64,000 bases of DNA from Deinococcus sp. JMULE3 (lineage in GTDB: Bacteria > Deinococcota > Deinococci > Deinococcales > Deinococcaceae). Positions 20,890 to 32,081 of this stretch are shown here, piece by piece. The notes beneath the pieces are model-generated. The model saw only the letters and a list, made by a program, of their open reading frames with translations, was not told the DNA's origin and made no database searches. The position numbers and the translations under genes are program-made. Each line of letters begins with the position of its first letter. The first letter of the stretch is position 1. The DNA lies in the NCBI RefSeq assembly GCF_013337115.1, contig NZ_SGWE01000004.1, positions 3,107,501-3,171,500 of the forward strand, given 5' to 3'.

Positions 20890-21349
20890 ACACGATTTCG
20901 ACTTCCTGCACGGTGACTGGGTCATCCACAACCGGCGCCTGCGCGACCGTCTGGTCGGCTCGCAGGACTGGGAGGAATTCCAGACCGTCGCCCGAGTCCG
21001 CCCCGCACTGGGTGGTCTGGGGAACGTGGAGGACATCAACCGCCCGGACGGCACCCCGCTGGGCCTGACCGTCCGCGCCTTCGAGCGGACCGCGCAGCAC
21101 TGGACCATCCAGTGGATCGGCGCGTCCGACGGAGCGTTCCAGCCCCCCATGACCGGGACCTTCACGGCGGGCGTGGGCACCTTCTACGGCGAGGACGAGT
21201 GGAAGGGACAGCCCTGCCGTTGCCGATTCACCTGGCAGGTGCTGAGCCCCAGCGAGGCCCGCTGGGAGCAGGCCCTCTCCACCGACGGCGGGGTGGGCTG
21301 GGAGACGAACTGGACCATGGACTTCCGCCGCTCCGGGAGCCGTGCGTGA
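20882..21349 (+). CDS. Conserved hypothetical protein (DUF1579-like)
   Basis: A 155-residue soluble protein with no signal peptide. It starts MSEHDFDFLHGDWVIHNRRL, has VEDINRPDGTPLGLTVRAFE and ends in WETNWTMDFRRSG. The F-L-x-G-x-W opening and alternating strands resemble the DUF1579 group of small beta-barrel proteins; I could not confirm the family. The ATG at 20882 lies 8 bp inside the previous gene, and the stop overlaps the EamA start (GTGA). Confidence 0.75.
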   Translation: MSEHDFDFLHGDWVIHNRRLRDRLVGSQDWEEFQTVARVRPALGGLGNVEDINRPDGTPLGLTVRAFERTAQHWTIQWIGASDGAFQPPMTGTFTAGVGTFYGEDEWKGQPCRCRFTWQVLSPSEARWEQALSTDGGVGWETNWTMDFRRSGSRA

Positions 21350-22236
21350 CCCGCCGTGACGCGCTGGACATGTTCCTGCTCTCGGCGTTCTGGGGCGTGT
21401 CGTTCCTGCTGATCCGCCTGAGTGGCGAGGTGTTCCCGCCCGTGTGGGTGGCGCTGCTGCGCTCGGTGTTCGGCGCGGCGGTGCTGTTGCTCGCGCTGCG
21501 GCTGGGCCGCCACAGCCTGCCGCCCGCGCGGCTGTGGAAACCGCTGCTGCTGGTGGCGCTGTTCAACAACGTGATTCCCTGGTCGTTCTTCGCGTGGGGC
21601 GAGCAGACGGTCAGCAGCAACATCGCGGCGATCATCAACGCCACCACGCCGCTGTTCGCGCTGCTGATCGGCCTGACCCTGCGCGACACCCGCCTGCGCG
21701 GCGTGACCCTGGCGGGCGTGCTGCTGGGCCTGGGCGGCGTCGCCCTGACCGTTTCGGGCGGGCTGGGCGGCGGGCACGCCACGCTGCACGGCGTGATCAT
21801 CCTGCTGCTCGCCAGCCTGGGGTACGCGGTCGCCACCACCATCGCCAAACGCACCCTGGGTGGCCTGAACCCCGTCGGGCTGGCGACCACGCAGCTGGGC
21901 CTGAGCAGCGTCATCCTGCTGCCGGTCGCGCTGATCGGCCCGGCCCCCGCCCCGCTCACCCTGACGGCCGTGGGCGCGGTGGCGTTCCTGGGCATCGTCG
22001 GCAGCGGACTGGCGTACCTGCTGTACTACGGCCTGCTGGCCCGCGTGAGCCCCACGCAGGTCACCGCCGTCACGTACGCCCTGCCGGTCTGGGGTCTGGG
22101 CTGGGCGGCGCTGGCCGGAGAGCCCGTCGGGGCCCTGTCCGTGCTGGGCGTGCTCGTGGTGCTCGCGGGGCTGGGGCTGATCAACCTGCCGCCCCGCGCG
22201 AAACGTGTTCCGGGGGCGGTGGGCTCTGAGCTGTGA
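21346..22236 (+). CDS. EamA/DMT superfamily transporter
   Basis: A 296-residue, ten-helix drug/metabolite-type permease made of two EamA repeats. The first begins ALDMFLLSAFWGVSFLLIRL and contains VSSNIAAIINATTPLFALLIG; the second begins GVIILLLASLGYAVATTIAK and contains LAYLLYYGLLARVSPTQVTAVTYALPVWGLGWAAL. Such exporters carry amino acids, nucleosides or drugs; the substrate is not readable. It is the last gene of the MocR-facing operon. Its final codons (GSEL-stop) lie inside the arm of hairpin H2. Confidence 0.92.
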   Translation: MTRRDALDMFLLSAFWGVSFLLIRLSGEVFPPVWVALLRSVFGAAVLLLALRLGRHSLPPARLWKPLLLVALFNNVIPWSFFAWGEQTVSSNIAAIINATTPLFALLIGLTLRDTRLRGVTLAGVLLGLGGVALTVSGGLGGGHATLHGVIILLLASLGYAVATTIAKRTLGGLNPVGLATTQLGLSSVILLPVALIGPAPAPLTLTAVGAVAFLGIVGSGLAYLLYYGLLARVSPTQVTAVTYALPVWGLGWAALAGEPVGALSVLGVLVVLAGLGLINLPPRAKRVPGAVGSEL

Positions 22237-22292
22237 GGACTGCGGCGTCACGGTTTTCCCAGAGTCCATAGCCCAGAGCTCACAGCCCTGAA
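22220..22292. repeat. Heptamer-armed hairpin H2, overlapping the EamA stop
   Basis: Left arm GGGCTCT-GAGCTGT-GAGG (22221-22238). The right arm (22258-22291), read as its complement, is GGGCTGT-GAGCTCT-GGGCTAT-GGACTCT. All units are 7 nt and follow an RRRCTNT pattern, giving a stem of about 17 bp with a 20-nt loop that includes GGTTTTCC. The left arm contains the TGA stop of the EamA gene. Likely a terminator. Confidence 0.7.
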
Positions 22293-22477
22293 CCCTCATT
22301 CTTGCCGATTGCCAGGATAATCCAGCCTGTCGCCTGCCGCGTGCCATGATCGTGTCCCCTGGACACCCGGGCACCTGCCCACTCCGCAGGGCCTACACTG
22401 TCGCATTCCGCCTGCGCTCCGGCACGGCGAATTCAACCCACCCCGTTCATTCCCCATCCCGCACGGAGGACCCCCGC

Positions 22478-23728
<1,251 letters not shown>

Positions 23729-23743
23729 CGTGACCTCACCTGT

Positions 23744-23774
23744 CCCACGCCTTGCCCGAGCGGGTGGGCGTGGG
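23744..23774 (+). terminator. Terminator after lysJ
   Basis: CCCACGCC...GGCGTGGG (with inner GCCC/GGGT pairs) forms a stem of at least 8 bp, 15 nt after the stop and followed by ATTGCTGTT. Confidence 0.7.
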
Positions 23775-23896
23775 ATTGCTGTTCCTCGGGAGGGACGCTA
23801 CTCACCGGACGGCCGTGGGCGCCCCTGTCCCTACCTCCGGTCAACCCAGGCAGTGGATCACCGCCCGCCCACCGCTGTAACTGGGAGCCAATGCAG

Positions 23897-23920
23897 AAAC
23901 CCCCGCCGGGGCGAGGGCTT
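23897..23920 (-). terminator. Terminator of the tRNA-Leu gene
   Basis: Read on the minus strand, a CCCC-GCC-GGGG-type stem is followed by GTTTCTG, about 12 nt beyond the tRNA 3' end. Confidence 0.6.
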
Positions 23921-23930
23921 CCGCGTTCAT

Positions 23931-24013
<83 letters not shown>

Positions 24014-24051
24014 CGGTGCGTGGGGAATGGTAGCGCGTGCGCGCGGGCTGG

Positions 24052-25305
24052 TCAAACGGGCGTGGAGTCAGGGGCCGCGCCGATGCGGGCGCCGATGTCG
24101 CGCCGCAGTTGCGCGCCGGGGAAGCCCACGCGGTCCGCGAGGGCGTACGCGCGGCCCAGCGCGCCGTTCAGGGTGTCCGCGACGGCGGTGACGGCCAGCA
24201 CGCGGCCCCCATTGCTGATCAGTCCGGCGGCGCTGTCGGCGGTGCCCGCGTGGTAGATGACCTCGTCCGGGCCGGGGTCGGGGAGGGTCAGGGGAATGCC
24301 TTTCTGAGGTTCGCCGGGGTAGCCGGGCGCGGCGAGGATGATGGTGGCGCTCGCGGCGTCACGGAAGCGCACGTCGTCGGGCCGGAGCTGCCCGCGCGCG
24401 GCGTCCAGGGCGTGCTGCGCGAGGTCGCTTTCCAGCAGCGGCAGGACGGCTTCCGCCTCGGGGTCGCCGAAGCGGGCGTTGAACTCCACAACCTTCGGCC
24501 CTTGCGGGGTGAGCATCAGTCCGGCGTACAGCACGCCCCGGAACGGGTGCCCGTCAGCGCGCATGCCCGCCAGGGTGGGCTCGATGATGTCGCGCCGCAC
24601 GACCTCCAGCGCCTCGGCGCTGATCGGGAAGGGGCAGATGACGCCCATCCCGCCGGTCATGGGGCCGGTGTCGCCCGCGTGGATGGTCTTGTGGTCCTGA
24701 CTGGGGGGCGTCAGGGCGTACGCGCTGCCGTCGGTCAGGGCCAGCACCGTGACCTCCTGACCGGTCATGAAGTCCTCGATGACCGCCTGCGCGCCGGGCT
24801 GAGTGAAGATGTCCCACAGCGCCGCGTGCGCCTCCTCGGCGGTGTGGGCGATGGTGACCCCCTTCCCGGCCTTCAGGCCCGCGTCCTTCACCACGATGGG
24901 CGGCGTCAGGGTCGCCACGTGCGCCCCGGCCGCGCCCAGGTCGCTGAAGGTGTGGTGCGCGGCGGTGGGAATGCCGTGGCGGTGCATGAACGCCTTGCTC
25001 CAGGCCTTGTCGCCCTCCAGGCGGCTCGCGGCGCGTGACGGGCCGAACGCTGGGATGCCCAGCGCCTCGCACTCGTCCACGACGCCCGCCGCGAGGTACG
25101 CCTCCGGCCCCACGATGACCACGTCGGCCGCCTCGGTGCGGGCCAGCTGCGCGAGGCTGGCGGCGTCCTGCGCGCTGCCGATCACGCGGGCCATCTGCGC
25201 GATGCCGGGGTTGCCGGGCGTGCACAGCACCTCGTGCCCCGCGCGGACGCAGGCGTGCACGATGGCGTGCTCGCGCCCGCCGCCGCCGATCACCAGGACG
25301 CGCAT
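24052..25305 (-). CDS. purD: Phosphoribosylamine-glycine ligase (GAR synthetase)
   Basis: A 417-residue ATP-grasp enzyme making glycinamide ribonucleotide in purine synthesis. It starts MRVLVIGGGGREHAI and has TPGNPGI, GPEAYLAAGVVDECEALGIP, FGPSRAASRLEGDKAWSKAF, VVKDAGLKAGKGVTIA, the DHKTIHAGDTGPMTGGMGVI block and EFNARFGDPEAEAVLPLLESDL. All are canonical. The ATG at 25305 shares a base with the upstream stop (TGATG), so it is translationally coupled to the MBL gene. Confidence 0.97.
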   Translation of the reverse strand: MRVLVIGGGGREHAIVHACVRAGHEVLCTPGNPGIAQMARVIGSAQDAASLAQLARTEAADVVIVGPEAYLAAGVVDECEALGIPAFGPSRAASRLEGDKAWSKAFMHRHGIPTAAHHTFSDLGAAGAHVATLTPPIVVKDAGLKAGKGVTIAHTAEEAHAALWDIFTQPGAQAVIEDFMTGQEVTVLALTDGSAYALTPPSQDHKTIHAGDTGPMTGGMGVICPFPISAEALEVVRRDIIEPTLAGMRADGHPFRGVLYAGLMLTPQGPKVVEFNARFGDPEAEAVLPLLESDLAQHALDAARGQLRPDDVRFRDAASATIILAAPGYPGEPQKGIPLTLPDPGPDEVIYHAGTADSAAGLISNGGRVLAVTAVADTLNGALGRAYALADRVGFPGAQLRRDIGARIGAAPDSTPV

Positions 25306-26207
25306 CAGGCGTTCCCCCGCGCCGCCTGCCGCTGCCAGTAGCGCAGCAGCCCCTGCACGCTCATCCACGGCGGGCACGCGAAATCGTAACGGGCGGGCAG
25401 GGTCGGGTCTTCCATCTTGAGTTCGTGCATCAGGTCCTCGGTGAAGGCGGTCGTGATGGCCTGCGGGTCCAGTCCGGCCGTCAGGCCCGCGCGGACGCGC
25501 TGAGCGTCGGCAGTCATGGTGGCGCGCAGCCCGGCCCAGTGGCCCGGCGTGTTCGGGTACGCCCCGAAGTGCGCGAGGTGCAGCGTCCGGGCGTCCAGCG
25601 TCTCCAGCACGGAGAGGCTGCCTTGCCACGCCTCCAGATTGATGTCCGGCGGGGGCGTGGGCGCGCGGGGTGTCTGGGCAACGTCCAGCCGGATGCCGCC
25701 CACGTCCCCAAGGAACAGGTCGTCCACCGCGTGGTACGACACGTGGTGCACGGCGTGCCCCGGCGTGTAGAGGACCTGCACGGGCACGCGGCCCAGCGTC
25801 AGCGTCTCGCCGCCGCTCAGGACGGTCAGGCGCGCGGGATCGATGGGCTGCATGGTGCCCCACAGGGTGTCCATGTGCTCCCCGTAGATCTGCGTGGCGC
25901 TCGCCAGCAGCCGCTCCGGGCGGGACAGGTGCGCCGCGCCCCGCTCGTGCACGTACGCGCGGGCCTGCGGCACCCGGTCCAGCACCGTGCCCGCCGCGCC
26001 CGCGTGATCGAAGTGTATGTGCGTCAGCAGGACGTGCCGCACGTCCGCCAGGGACGCGCCCAGCCCGGCCAGTCCGGCCTCCAGCGCGCCCAGGGTGCTG
26101 CCCGGCCCGGTATCCACGACCGCCAGCCCGTCCCCGGTGTCGAACACGCTGGACGCGATCACGCCCGGCGTGTTCTGGAAGTTCAGGTCGAGCGTGTGGA
26201 CCGTCAT
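25305..26207 (-). CDS. MBL-fold metallo-hydrolase
   Basis: A 300-residue metallo-beta-lactamase-fold protein. The metal site is complete: THIHFDHAG (HxHxDH), a later His in YTPGHAVHHVSYH, LFLGDVGG with the bridging Asp, and LAHFGAYP with the last His. The C-terminal helical part (AFTEDLMHELKMEDP, PPWMSVQGLLRYWQRQ) matches hydrolases of the glyoxalase II-like group. The substrate is unknown. Second of three overlapping genes (57-residue membrane protein, MBL, purD). Confidence 0.9.
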   Translation of the reverse strand: MTVHTLDLNFQNTPGVIASSVFDTGDGLAVVDTGPGSTLGALEAGLAGLGASLADVRHVLLTHIHFDHAGAAGTVLDRVPQARAYVHERGAAHLSRPERLLASATQIYGEHMDTLWGTMQPIDPARLTVLSGGETLTLGRVPVQVLYTPGHAVHHVSYHAVDDLFLGDVGGIRLDVAQTPRAPTPPPDINLEAWQGSLSVLETLDARTLHLAHFGAYPNTPGHWAGLRATMTADAQRVRAGLTAGLDPQAITTAFTEDLMHELKMEDPTLPARYDFACPPWMSVQGLLRYWQRQAARGNA

Positions 26208-26377
26208 GCCTTCCCGGTCAGGCGCGCGCCCAGCAGCAGCAGCGCCGCCGCGTACTGCACGTACGCGATCATCCGGATGACCCGCACGTTCGCCGCCGCG
26301 CGCAGCGGGCCGAACGTCATCGCCAGGATCAGGGTCGCGCTGAGGAGGATGAAACCGAACACAAGCCAGAGTGCCAT
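26204..26377 (-). CDS. 57-residue membrane protein
   Basis: A short open frame that translates as MALWLVFGFILLSATLILAM, then a basic stretch (RAAANVRVIRMIAY) and a second helix (VQYAAALLLLGARLTGKA). Two membrane segments are predicted. The start is supported by TATCCT exactly 7 nt upstream (26385-26390), and the stop overlaps the MBL start (ATGA), so it appears to head the purD operon. No function can be assigned. Confidence 0.72.
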   Translation of the reverse strand: MALWLVFGFILLSATLILAMTFGPLRAAANVRVIRMIAYVQYAAALLLLGARLTGKA

Positions 26378-26384
26378 GACGCGC

Positions 26385-26390
26385 AGGATA
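26385..26390 (-). promoter_or_regulatory. -10 element of the small-membrane-protein/MBL/purD operon
   Basis: TATCCT on the minus strand ends 7 nt before the ATG at 26377, the leaderless spacing used by many genes here. Confidence 0.55.
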
Positions 26391-26429
26391 CCCCGACCCC
26401 CAGAGGAACCGCCGGGACGCCCTACCTGA

Positions 26430-26774
26430 TCACTCGCGCCTGCGGCTGCTGATCGCGATCAGCGCGTCCCAGCTGTCCGGCTGCCCCGGATCGTCCAGCG
26501 CCGTGCGGTTGCGGCCCGTGAACCCGCACCTGCGGCAGCGGTGCACGATCACCCAGCCTTTCTTCCCGCTCTGGTCCACGTCCACGGGTTCCATGACGCC
26601 GTGGCAGTCGCAGGCGCGGTCGCCGGGCATGACGTCCACATGCAGGCTGTGCAGGCACGCCGGGCAGTGGTTGCGGACCGACCCGTTCTGAAGGGGATGC
26701 ACCAGGGTGCCGCAGTTCGCGCAGGTGAACGAGTTGTTCGTGCCCTGCACCGTGAAGCGCCGCTCGCCGCTCAC
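26430..26774 (-). CDS. RNHCP domain zinc-ribbon protein
   Basis: A 114-residue protein with the RNHCP signature: FTCANCG near residue 17, then GSVRNHCPACLHSLHVD, a CDCHG pair and HRCRRCGFTGRNRTALDD. Four Cys pairs suggest two zinc sites. Members are widespread but functionally unassigned. The GTG start at 26774 overlaps the stop of the upstream membrane-protein gene (GTGA). The ALDDPGQPDSWDAL-type ending is common in this family. Confidence 0.87.
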   Translation of the reverse strand: MSGERRFTVQGTNNSFTCANCGTLVHPLQNGSVRNHCPACLHSLHVDVMPGDRACDCHGVMEPVDVDQSGKKGWVIVHRCRRCGFTGRNRTALDDPGQPDSWDALIAISSRRRE

Positions 26775-27205
26775 GCCCGCCGCCCGGACCGCTGCGCCCA
26801 GCGGGAATCGAGGAACGCGCGGATGCTGGGCGTCCCCACCAGCGCCGTGCACAGCAGCAGGTAGCCCAGCCCCGCCAGACTGACGATCCAGCCGCGCCAG
26901 GACGCGCTGCCCGCCAGCATGCCCACGATGAACACCAGGAAGCCCGCCAGCATCCCGAAACTCAGGGTCAAGCGCCACGCCCACACGCTGCCGCGCCACA
27001 CCATGCTCAGCAGGAACGCCGTGCCCGCCGCGTAGATCAGTTCCCGCAGGATCCCTTCGGTCTGCCCCTGGATCAGGCCCGCCAGGAACGGCAGGACCGT
27101 CAGGCCGAACAGGGACACCAGCACGGCCAGGGTCGGGACTCGCCCCGCCTCGGCCAGGGCGGGATCGAAGGGAGACGCGGGGGGCGGAACACTCACGCCC
27201 CGCAT
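26771..27205 (-). CDS. Hypothetical four-helix membrane protein
   Basis: A 144-residue protein with a proline-rich start and four hydrophobic segments (LAVLVSLFGLTVLPFLAGLI, ELIYAAGTAFLLSMVW, LTLSFGMLAGFLVFIVGMLA, WIVSLAGLGYLLLCTALVG). It ends in a basic tail (RSGRRA). No family recognised. An alternative GTG start at 27196, three codons in, has TGGAAT 7 nt upstream, which fits the leaderless spacing. Coupled to the RNHCP gene. Confidence 0.75.
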   Translation of the reverse strand: MRGVSVPPPASPFDPALAEAGRVPTLAVLVSLFGLTVLPFLAGLIQGQTEGILRELIYAAGTAFLLSMVWRGSVWAWRLTLSFGMLAGFLVFIVGMLAGSASWRGWIVSLAGLGYLLLCTALVGTPSIRAFLDSRWAQRSGRRA

Positions 27206-27288
27206 TCCATCACACGCCCGCGTTCCTGACGAGGACAGCGGTCACCACGCCCCACGCTCCTGTAGGCCACACCCCGCGCCCGGCACGC

Positions 27289-27294
27289 TACGCT
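27289..27294 (+). promoter_or_regulatory. -10 element of the MOSC gene (leaderless type)
   Basis: TACGCT ends 7 nt before the ATG at 27302; no Shine-Dalgarno sequence lies between. Confidence 0.58.
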
Positions 27295-27301
27295 GGCGGG
27301 C

Positions 27302-27967
27302 ATGACCCCCACCCTCAAGCTGGACGCCGTGTGCGTCGGGCAGCCGACCGCCCTGCGCGTCGGGAAACGCGACGACATCAGCGGCATCGACAAGCACCCG
27401 GTGCCGGGCCGCGTGACGGTCGGCGTGGAACGACTGGACGGCGACCACATCGACAGCAAGAAGCACCACGGCGGCCCCGATCAGGCGGCGTACCTGTACA
27501 CCGCGCCCGACTACGACCACTGGACCGAGGTGCTGGGCGAGCCGCTGCGGCCCGGCACGCTGGGCGAGAACCTCGTCCTGAGCGGACTGGAATCCGCCGC
27601 GCTGCGGGTCGGCGACCGCCTGACCGTTCACGCCTCAGAGGGTGACGTGGTGTTCGAGGTCACCGCGCCCCGCATTCCCTGCGCGACCCTCGCGGCGCAC
27701 ATGGGGGACGGCACCTTCGCGAAGACGTTCGCCAGGGCGCGGCGGCCCGGCGCGTACCTGCGCGTCCTCCAGCCCGGCACGGTGGGCGCGGGCGACCCGG
27801 TGACCTTCACGCCTGCCGATGACGGCGCACCGACCATCGGTGAACTGTTCGACCTGTGGTTCGGCGCCAAGCCGGGCGCCGCCACGCTGGAAGGCTACCT
27901 GCGCTGGCCGCTGGCTGCCCGACTGCGGAAGAACGTGCAGGAGCACCTGGACGACGCGCGGGCCTGA
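27302..27967 (+). CDS. MOSC domain protein (YiiM-like)
   Basis: A 221-residue MOSC (molybdenum cofactor sulfurase C-terminal) protein. Visible: [60 protein letters not shown] and the presumed cofactor-ligand Cys in [14 protein letters not shown], followed by a C-terminal helical arm ([18 protein letters not shown]). YiiM-type proteins reduce hydroxylated bases such as 6-N-hydroxylaminopurine with molybdenum cofactor; the homologous layout suggests the same, not proven. It is monocistronic, closed by a strong bidirectional hairpin. Confidence 0.9.
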   Translation: MTPTLKLDAVCVGQPTALRVGKRDDISGIDKHPVPGRVTVGVERLDGDHIDSKKHHGGPDQAAYLYTAPDYDHWTEVLGEPLRPGTLGENLVLSGLESAALRVGDRLTVHASEGDVVFEVTAPRIPCATLAAHMGDGTFAKTFARARRPGAYLRVLQPGTVGAGDPVTFTPADDGAPTIGELFDLWFGAKPGAATLEGYLRWPLAARLRKNVQEHLDDARA

Positions 27968-27976
27968 TCAGCACGC

Positions 27977-28015
27977 AGAGGGGGCGCGGACTCGTCACTG
28001 GTCCACGCCCCCTCT
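27977..28015. terminator. Bidirectional terminator between the MOSC gene and nadA
   Basis: AGAGGGGGCG-GGAC pairs with GTCC-CGCCCCCTCT across an 8- to 9-nt loop: a stem of about 15 bp between convergent genes. Confidence 0.75.
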
Positions 28016-28024
28016 GGCCTGCAC

Positions 28025-29886
<1,862 letters not shown>

Positions 29887-29920
29887 GGGGCGGCCCCCAC
29901 GGTCAGCGTTGTGCGGGAAT

Positions 29921-31474
29921 TCACGCGGAAGACCCTAGCACAGCCGCGCGCGTCTCGGGCACGCCGACCGGCACGCGGGCCACCCCACCCCCCAGCGCCC
30001 GCGACTGCACCGAATGCACGGCCGAGGCCGCCTCACGCGGGAAGTCCGTGCGGTGATGCCCACCGCGCGACTCCTCCCGCATCAGCGCGGCGCGCAGCAG
30101 CCGCTCGCCGATCAGGGCGAGGTGCCCCGCCTCCAGGCTCTCGCGGGACTCGGCGGTCGTGCCCGGCCACTGCCAGCCGTCCAGCGCTGCGCGCAGGCCC
30201 GCCGCGTCCCGGCGCAGGCCCGCCGCGCCCGCCACCACCGCGCGCAGGTCCGGCAGGCAGGCCGGGTCCACCAGTGGCGCGTGCAGGCCCTCCGAGCGGG
30301 CGGGCACAGCCTTCAGGGCGGCCAGGGCCGCGCGGGCCGCCCGCGCGCCGAACACCAGCCCCTCCGAGAGGCTGTTGCTCGCCAGCCGGTTCGCGCCGTG
30401 CAGGCCACTGGACGCGACCTCACCGGCCGCGTACAGGCCGGGCACGGTCGAGCGGCCCTGCACGTCCGTCTGCACGCCGCCCATCGTGTAGTGCACGGCG
30501 GGCTGCACCGGGATCAGGTCCGCGCCCAGGTCCAGGCCCAGCGGGACCAGGGACGCCGTCACGGTCGGGAAGCGCGAGCGCACGAACGCCGCGCCCAGGT
30601 GCCGCAGGTCCAGATCCACGCGGCCCGTCGCGGCGATCTCCGCGGCGATCGCGCGGGCCACCACGTCCCGCGGCGCGAGTTCCAGCGCCGGGTCGTACCG
30701 TTCCATGAAGCGCTCGCCGCGCGCGTTCAGCAGGCGGCCCCCCTCACCCCGCGCGGCCTCGGTGACCAGGTGCGCCGCGCCGCTACGGACCACGGCGGTC
30801 GGGTGGAACTGCACGAACTCCAGGTCCCGCAGCGCCGCGCCCGCCTGCCACGCCAACCCCAGCCCGTCCCCGGTGCCCTCCGGCGGTGCGGTCGTCACCG
30901 GGTACAGCCGCCCGAACCCCCCGGTGGCGAGCAGCACCGCCCCCGCCCGCACCCGCACCGGGCCGTCCGGCGTGAGCAGGTCCGCGCCCACCACCGCGCC
31001 GCCCGACACGCGCAGGTTCCGCACGAACGCGTGCTCCAGCACCCGCAGCGCCGGACTGCGGCCCGCCTGCAGGGCCTCGGCGAGGGCCACGCTGATCGCG
31101 TGCCCGGTCGCGTCCGCCTGATGCCGGATGCGCGCGCGGCTGTGCCCGCCCTCCAGCGTGGCGTGCGGACTGAACGTCACGCCCAGGTCCCGCAGGGTCT
31201 CCACGTGCGAGCGGGCGTCGCGCACGAACGCCTGCACCGCCTCCGGCTCGCACAGGCCCCGCCCGGCCTTCACGGTGTCCTGCGCGTGCGCGTCCTCGTC
31301 GCCCTCCGCCAGCGGCGCGGCGATCCCGCCCTGCGCCCAGCGGGTCGAGCCGCCCACCAGCGGCGTCTTGCAGGCCAGGATGACGTCCGCGCCGTAACTG
31401 CGCGCCGTGAGGGTCGCGTACGCCCCGGCCACCCCGCCGCCCACCACGAGCAGCTCCGTTTCCAGCATCTTCAC
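29921..31474 (-). CDS. nadB: L-aspartate oxidase
   Basis: A 517-residue flavoprotein of the succinate dehydrogenase/fumarate reductase class that oxidises L-aspartate to iminoaspartate for quinolinate synthesis. Blocks: LLVVGGGVAGAYATLTA (FAD-binding), GGSTRWAQGGIAAPL, GGHSRARIRHQADATGHAI, LLATGGFGRLYPVTT, EFVQFHPTAV, EAARGEGGRLLN and GLYAAGEVASSGLHGANRLASNSLSEG. I chose GTG 31474 because TACCCT ends 7 nt before it; the ATG two codons in (31468) is the alternative. First gene of nadB-nadC-nadA. Confidence 0.96.
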   Translation of the reverse strand: MKMLETELLVVGGGVAGAYATLTARSYGADVILACKTPLVGGSTRWAQGGIAAPLAEGDEDAHAQDTVKAGRGLCEPEAVQAFVRDARSHVETLRDLGVTFSPHATLEGGHSRARIRHQADATGHAISVALAEALQAGRSPALRVLEHAFVRNLRVSGGAVVGADLLTPDGPVRVRAGAVLLATGGFGRLYPVTTAPPEGTGDGLGLAWQAGAALRDLEFVQFHPTAVVRSGAAHLVTEAARGEGGRLLNARGERFMERYDPALELAPRDVVARAIAAEIAATGRVDLDLRHLGAAFVRSRFPTVTASLVPLGLDLGADLIPVQPAVHYTMGGVQTDVQGRSTVPGLYAAGEVASSGLHGANRLASNSLSEGLVFGARAARAALAALKAVPARSEGLHAPLVDPACLPDLRAVVAGAAGLRRDAAGLRAALDGWQWPGTTAESRESLEAGHLALIGERLLRAALMREESRGGHHRTDFPREAASAVHSVQSRALGGGVARVPVGVPETRAAVLGSSA

Positions 31475-31481
31475 GCCGCCC

Positions 31482-31487
31482 AGGGTA
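31482..31487 (-). promoter_or_regulatory. -10 element of the nadBCA operon
   Basis: TACCCT on the minus strand, 7 nt before GTG 31474. No NadR- or NiaR-type operator is evident around it. Confidence 0.58.
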
Positions 31488-31538
31488 CGCCAGGGCGCCA
31501 CTGATGCGCGGTGCTCATCTGGGGGACACGCCCCTTGC

Positions 31539-31544
31539 TACACT
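31539..31544 (+). promoter_or_regulatory. -10 element of the membrane-protein gene at 31553
   Basis: TACACT ends 8 nt before the ATG; the spacing fits leaderless transcription. Confidence 0.55.
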
Positions 31545-31552
31545 GCGAACCG

Positions 31553-32053
31553 ATGACCCGAATCCTGCTGGCCCTGGCGGGCGTGATCCTGCTTGCGGTG
31601 ACGGCCCTGGCCGCCGTGTGGCTGCTCGGGCAACTCCTGACCGGGCTGGGCCTGTTCATCGTGGGTGCCGCCGGGGTGCTGGGCCGCCTGCTGTGGTTCC
31701 TGCTGATCACCGGCGTCCTGGCGGGCGTGGTGTACTTCGTGGCGAGCGCGTGGCGGCCCAGCGTGCGCGCCCCGGTCCGGCCCTTGACGGCCCAGCCCGA
31801 GGTCAGGCGCGCGGCTCCCGGCAGACCGAAGCGCGGCCGCAGCGGCAGGCGCACCGAGCCCACGCCGGTCCCCCCGGCCAGCACGGCGCCCGGCAGCGTC
31901 GCGCCCGCGAACCCGGCACCGGCTGCGACGTCAGCGTCCGAACACGCCCTGACCGAGCCTGCCCACGCTGAGCCCGTCCACACTGAGCCTGCCCCACCCG
32001 AAGCGCCCGAAACCGAGGCTGCCCCGGGCGGGCCGGTCAGATCCGGCGGTTGA
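31553..32053 (+). CDS. Hypothetical membrane protein with Pro/Ala/Glu-rich tail
   Basis: A 166-residue protein. Residues 1-62 form two closely packed hydrophobic segments (MTRILLALAGVILLAVTALA, LLWFLLITGVLAGVVYFVAS) separated by a glycine-rich turn. Residues 63-100 are basic (GRPKRGRSGRRTEP). The rest is a low-complexity tail with TEPAHAEPVHTEPAPPEAPE repeats. It looks like a membrane anchor with a disordered cytoplasmic or periplasmic tail; no family recognised. Confidence 0.72.
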   Translation: MTRILLALAGVILLAVTALAAVWLLGQLLTGLGLFIVGAAGVLGRLLWFLLITGVLAGVVYFVASAWRPSVRAPVRPLTAQPEVRRAAPGRPKRGRSGRRTEPTPVPPASTAPGSVAPANPAPAATSASEHALTEPAHAEPVHTEPAPPEAPETEAAPGGPVRSGG

Positions 32054-32069
32054 GCGGCTCCCCGGCGCG

Positions 32070-32075
32070 TATGCT
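32070..32075 (+). promoter_or_regulatory. -10 element of the methyltransferase gene
   Basis: TATGCT ends 6 nt before the ATG at 32082, a leaderless arrangement. Confidence 0.55.
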
Positions 32076-32081
32076 CCGGGC

